Shown here one piece after another: positions 5,901-6,275 of a stretch of 6,275 nt of DNA (within the stretch, counting starts at the first letter, position 1; each line of letters opens with the position of its first letter). This stretch comes from Planctomycetaceae bacterium (GTDB taxonomy: Bacteria; Planctomycetota; Planctomycetia; Pirellulales; UBA1268), in assembly GCA_947440895.1 (NCBI GenBank), contig CANETO010000127.1, forward strand, positions 1 through 6,275. Reading direction: 5' to 3'. A model generated the notes under the pieces. It made no database searches. It saw nothing but the letters and a program-made list of their open reading frames with translations, and had not been told where the DNA came from. The translations under genes were made by a program, and so were the position numbers.

Positions 5901-6275
5901 TGCTGCCTGCGATGACGCGGCAGGAGGATGTGATTGCCGACTACCGGACAGCCGGCCTCTCCCTTCGAGCACATCCCCTCCGCTTCGAGCGCACCACACT
6001 TGCGGATCGTGGTGTTGTCACCGCCTCCGAGGCAGTCACGGCCCCGGAGGGCCGCCGCGTGCAGGTGGCCGGCATCGTGCTCACGCGGCAGCGTCCCGGC
6101 ACGGCCGGGGGGACGATCTTCCTGACGATCGAGGATGAAACCGACTCTGCCAACATCGTGGTGCAGCCCGCTGTCTGGCAGGCAGCCGACCATGCCGCCC
6201 GCCGCGCGGCGGTGCTCATCGTGCACGGAAGGATCCAGCGGCGTGGCCCGGTCGTGCACATCCTGGCCACGAGCC
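2981..6275 (+). CDS. dnaE2: DnaE2, error-prone C-family DNA polymerase alpha subunit (3' end truncated by the window)
   Basis: DnaE2 performs mutagenic lesion bypass with ImuB and ImuA. The frame is open for 1098 codons to the edge. The PHP domain comes first: LHCRSNFSF at 9-17 and ITDR at 41-44, with Arg replacing metal-ligand His of active PHP domains, as is common in DnaE2, so PHP proofreading is unlikely. The palm and fingers follow: GRGSAANS (388-395), the catalytic PDIDIDF (427-433, probable metal ligands D430 and D432), RHLGQHVGG (530-538) and KVDCLALGML with the third catalytic Asp at D579. LFQEQAMRLAVVAAGF and GFGEYGFPESHAASFALL are further DnaE2 hallmarks. VRLGLEQVYGLGE (from 878) is the tandem helix-hairpin-helix, preceded by an atypical insertion (about 844-876). 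An acidic run, DEDDSDESDD, precedes the final OB-fold, which starts near 1027 (VQVAGIVLTRQRPGT, then FLTIEDET). Only a short C-terminal tail should be missing. The ATG is set by AAGGAG at 2967-2972. A tandem IPAG repeat interrupts the PHP-palm connection. Confidence 0.96.
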   Translation, partial: MLDLSYAELHCRSNFSFHEGGSHPEELVQKAHALGYEAIAITDRATLAGIVRAHGAVKQIADASQAGNAGRAAIRLIVGAHLEPVDAMPLVVWATNRTGYSHLCRLLTRGYAAAAGSAGDVSQDGRANACVLSLADIAAHAEGLLAGVPLAAIADAGMSDAHGQAEVVAAVAQWREVFGDRLVALAEVALEGDDEERLWWYATVGRQARVPLVAAGDVRYHERSRLPLFDALTAVRHGCTVEEVRGRLLSNGERHLHDRRNVAERFATLAGAVERSVEIARRCTFSLAELQYEYPDATVPAGRTPAEHLADLTWRGAAKRYPAGPSSDIPAGIPAGIPAGIPAGIPERVRSLIDHELALVAELGYEAYFLTVFDIVRFARRRGILCQGRGSAANSAICYCLGITSVDPARMDVLFERFISRERCEAPDIDIDFEHDRREEVIQYVYETYGRRRAALTAEVISYRLRSAVRDIAKVLGFSLDRVEEIASVLDAGDGLEALPQRLAEAGLDPEDDTCTRLTTLVGQLVGFPRHLGQHVGGMVMTRGDLCDLVPIQPAAMDGRTVIQWDKNDLDELGILKVDCLALGMLTAIHRAFDLVEAAGGPKLTLATVPAEDPAVYEMISRADTVGVFQIESRAQMSMLPRLKPACFYDLVIEVAIVRPGPIQGDMVHPYLRRRSGEEPVTFPNEAIRAVLEKTLGVPLFQEQAMRLAVVAAGFTPGEADQLRRAMGAWRRPGVIDEFHRKLVDGMRARGLSQRFAEQVFQQIRGFGEYGFPESHAASFALLVYVSAWLKRHHPAAFTAALLGSQPMGFYAPAQLVRDAKEHGVRVLPVDVNASAWQATVEVKNDRRRADNGRWCDEREASSRWPGTTSGARQGAAVRLGLEQVYGLGEVAGRRIETARQSGPFRLPHELARRAHLDRESLLHLARAGAFESLGLDRRRAVWEAMRCLDRPESQPLLRGLQDEDDSDESDDLLLPAMTRQEDVIADYRTAGLSLRAHPLRFERTTLADRGVVTASEAVTAPEGRRVQVAGIVLTRQRPGTAGGTIFLTIEDETDSANIVVQPAVWQAADHAARRAAVLIVHGRIQRRGPVVHILATS
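3965..4018 (+). repeat. 12-bp minisatellite inside dnaE2 (4.5 identical units)
   Basis: Four exact copies of ATTCCCGCCGGT start at 3965, 3977, 3989 and 4001, followed by a half copy ATTCCC (4013-4018). They encode (IPAG)x4-IPE at residues 329-347, between the PHP domain and the palm. Relatives, as I recall them, have a single G-[IV]-P-E at this point before 'VR.L..HEL', so the array looks like in-frame amplification of that motif. All complete units are identical at the DNA level, pointing to recent expansion or homogenisation. Copy-number change alters length by four residues per unit without breaking the frame. Confidence 0.9.
5510..5610 (+). other. Low-complexity insertion segment in dnaE2
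   Basis: Residues about 844-876 (from KNDRRRADNGRW to SGARQGAA) lie between the conserved VDVNASAWQATVE and the VRLGLEQV start of the helix-hairpin-helix. This stretch is rich in Arg, Gly, Asp and Ser and resembles nothing I know in DnaE2, where the junction is usually short. The DNA is purine-rich on this strand. The frame is intact on both sides, so it is an in-frame insertion or a variable linker, not a frameshift. I found no strong inverted or direct repeats at its borders. Confidence 0.4.

Noticed and set aside
5508..5999. 163-codon minus-strand frame opposite the C-terminal third of dnaE2
   Set aside because: It opposes the conserved helix-hairpin-helix region, shows Arg/Pro/Ala-rich shadow composition and has no domain or ribosome binding site that I can recognise.

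Overview
The window carries a three-gene DNA-damage mutagenesis cassette on the + strand: imuA (229-1140), imuB (1125-2930) and dnaE2 (2981 to beyond the right edge). Together these encode the ImuA/ImuB/DnaE2 translesion 'mutasome'. The DNA is strongly GC-rich, with many long antisense shadow reading frames. The style of ImuA and the ImuB C-terminal domain, plus the divergent exported protein, suggest an environmental GC-rich bacterium. My best guess is Planctomycetota; this rests on remembered family sequence style, not on a search, so it is only moderately supported.

Layout: bases 1-99 hold the first 33 codons of a leftward gene encoding a signal-peptide-bearing protein of unknown function. 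Bases 100-228 are the divergent control region. It has a sigma70-like promoter (TTGACG, 17-bp gap, TAGTAT) whose -10 element lies inside a pair of overlapping perfect palindromes built from three CGTATA half-sites. A good ribosome binding site and the imuA start follow 23 bp after the palindromes. imuA and imuB overlap by 16 bp. imuB and dnaE2 are separated by 50 bp that contain a strong ribosome binding site and no convincing terminator, so the three genes read as one operon. dnaE2 is open without interruption from its ATG to the window edge (1098 codons), with only the extreme C-terminus missing.

How the genes work together (known for the family): DnaE2 is the error-prone C-family polymerase that performs lesion bypass. 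ImuB is a catalytically dead Y-family homologue that tethers the complex to the beta clamp; a clamp-binding pentapeptide, QRTLF, is visible here. ImuA is a RecA-fold accessory protein. Elsewhere such cassettes are usually LexA-controlled. No lexA is present in this window, and the palindromic operator does not match the LexA boxes I know, so it is the most interesting regulatory lead.

Other unusual structure: two independent in-frame 12-bp tandem repeats, one at the start of imuA and one of identical units inside dnaE2. There is also an apparent in-frame insertion in imuB that coincides with a nested inverted repeat, and a low-complexity insertion in the C-terminal third of dnaE2. The core system is known; the operator and the in-frame repeats and insertions are what deserve a second look.
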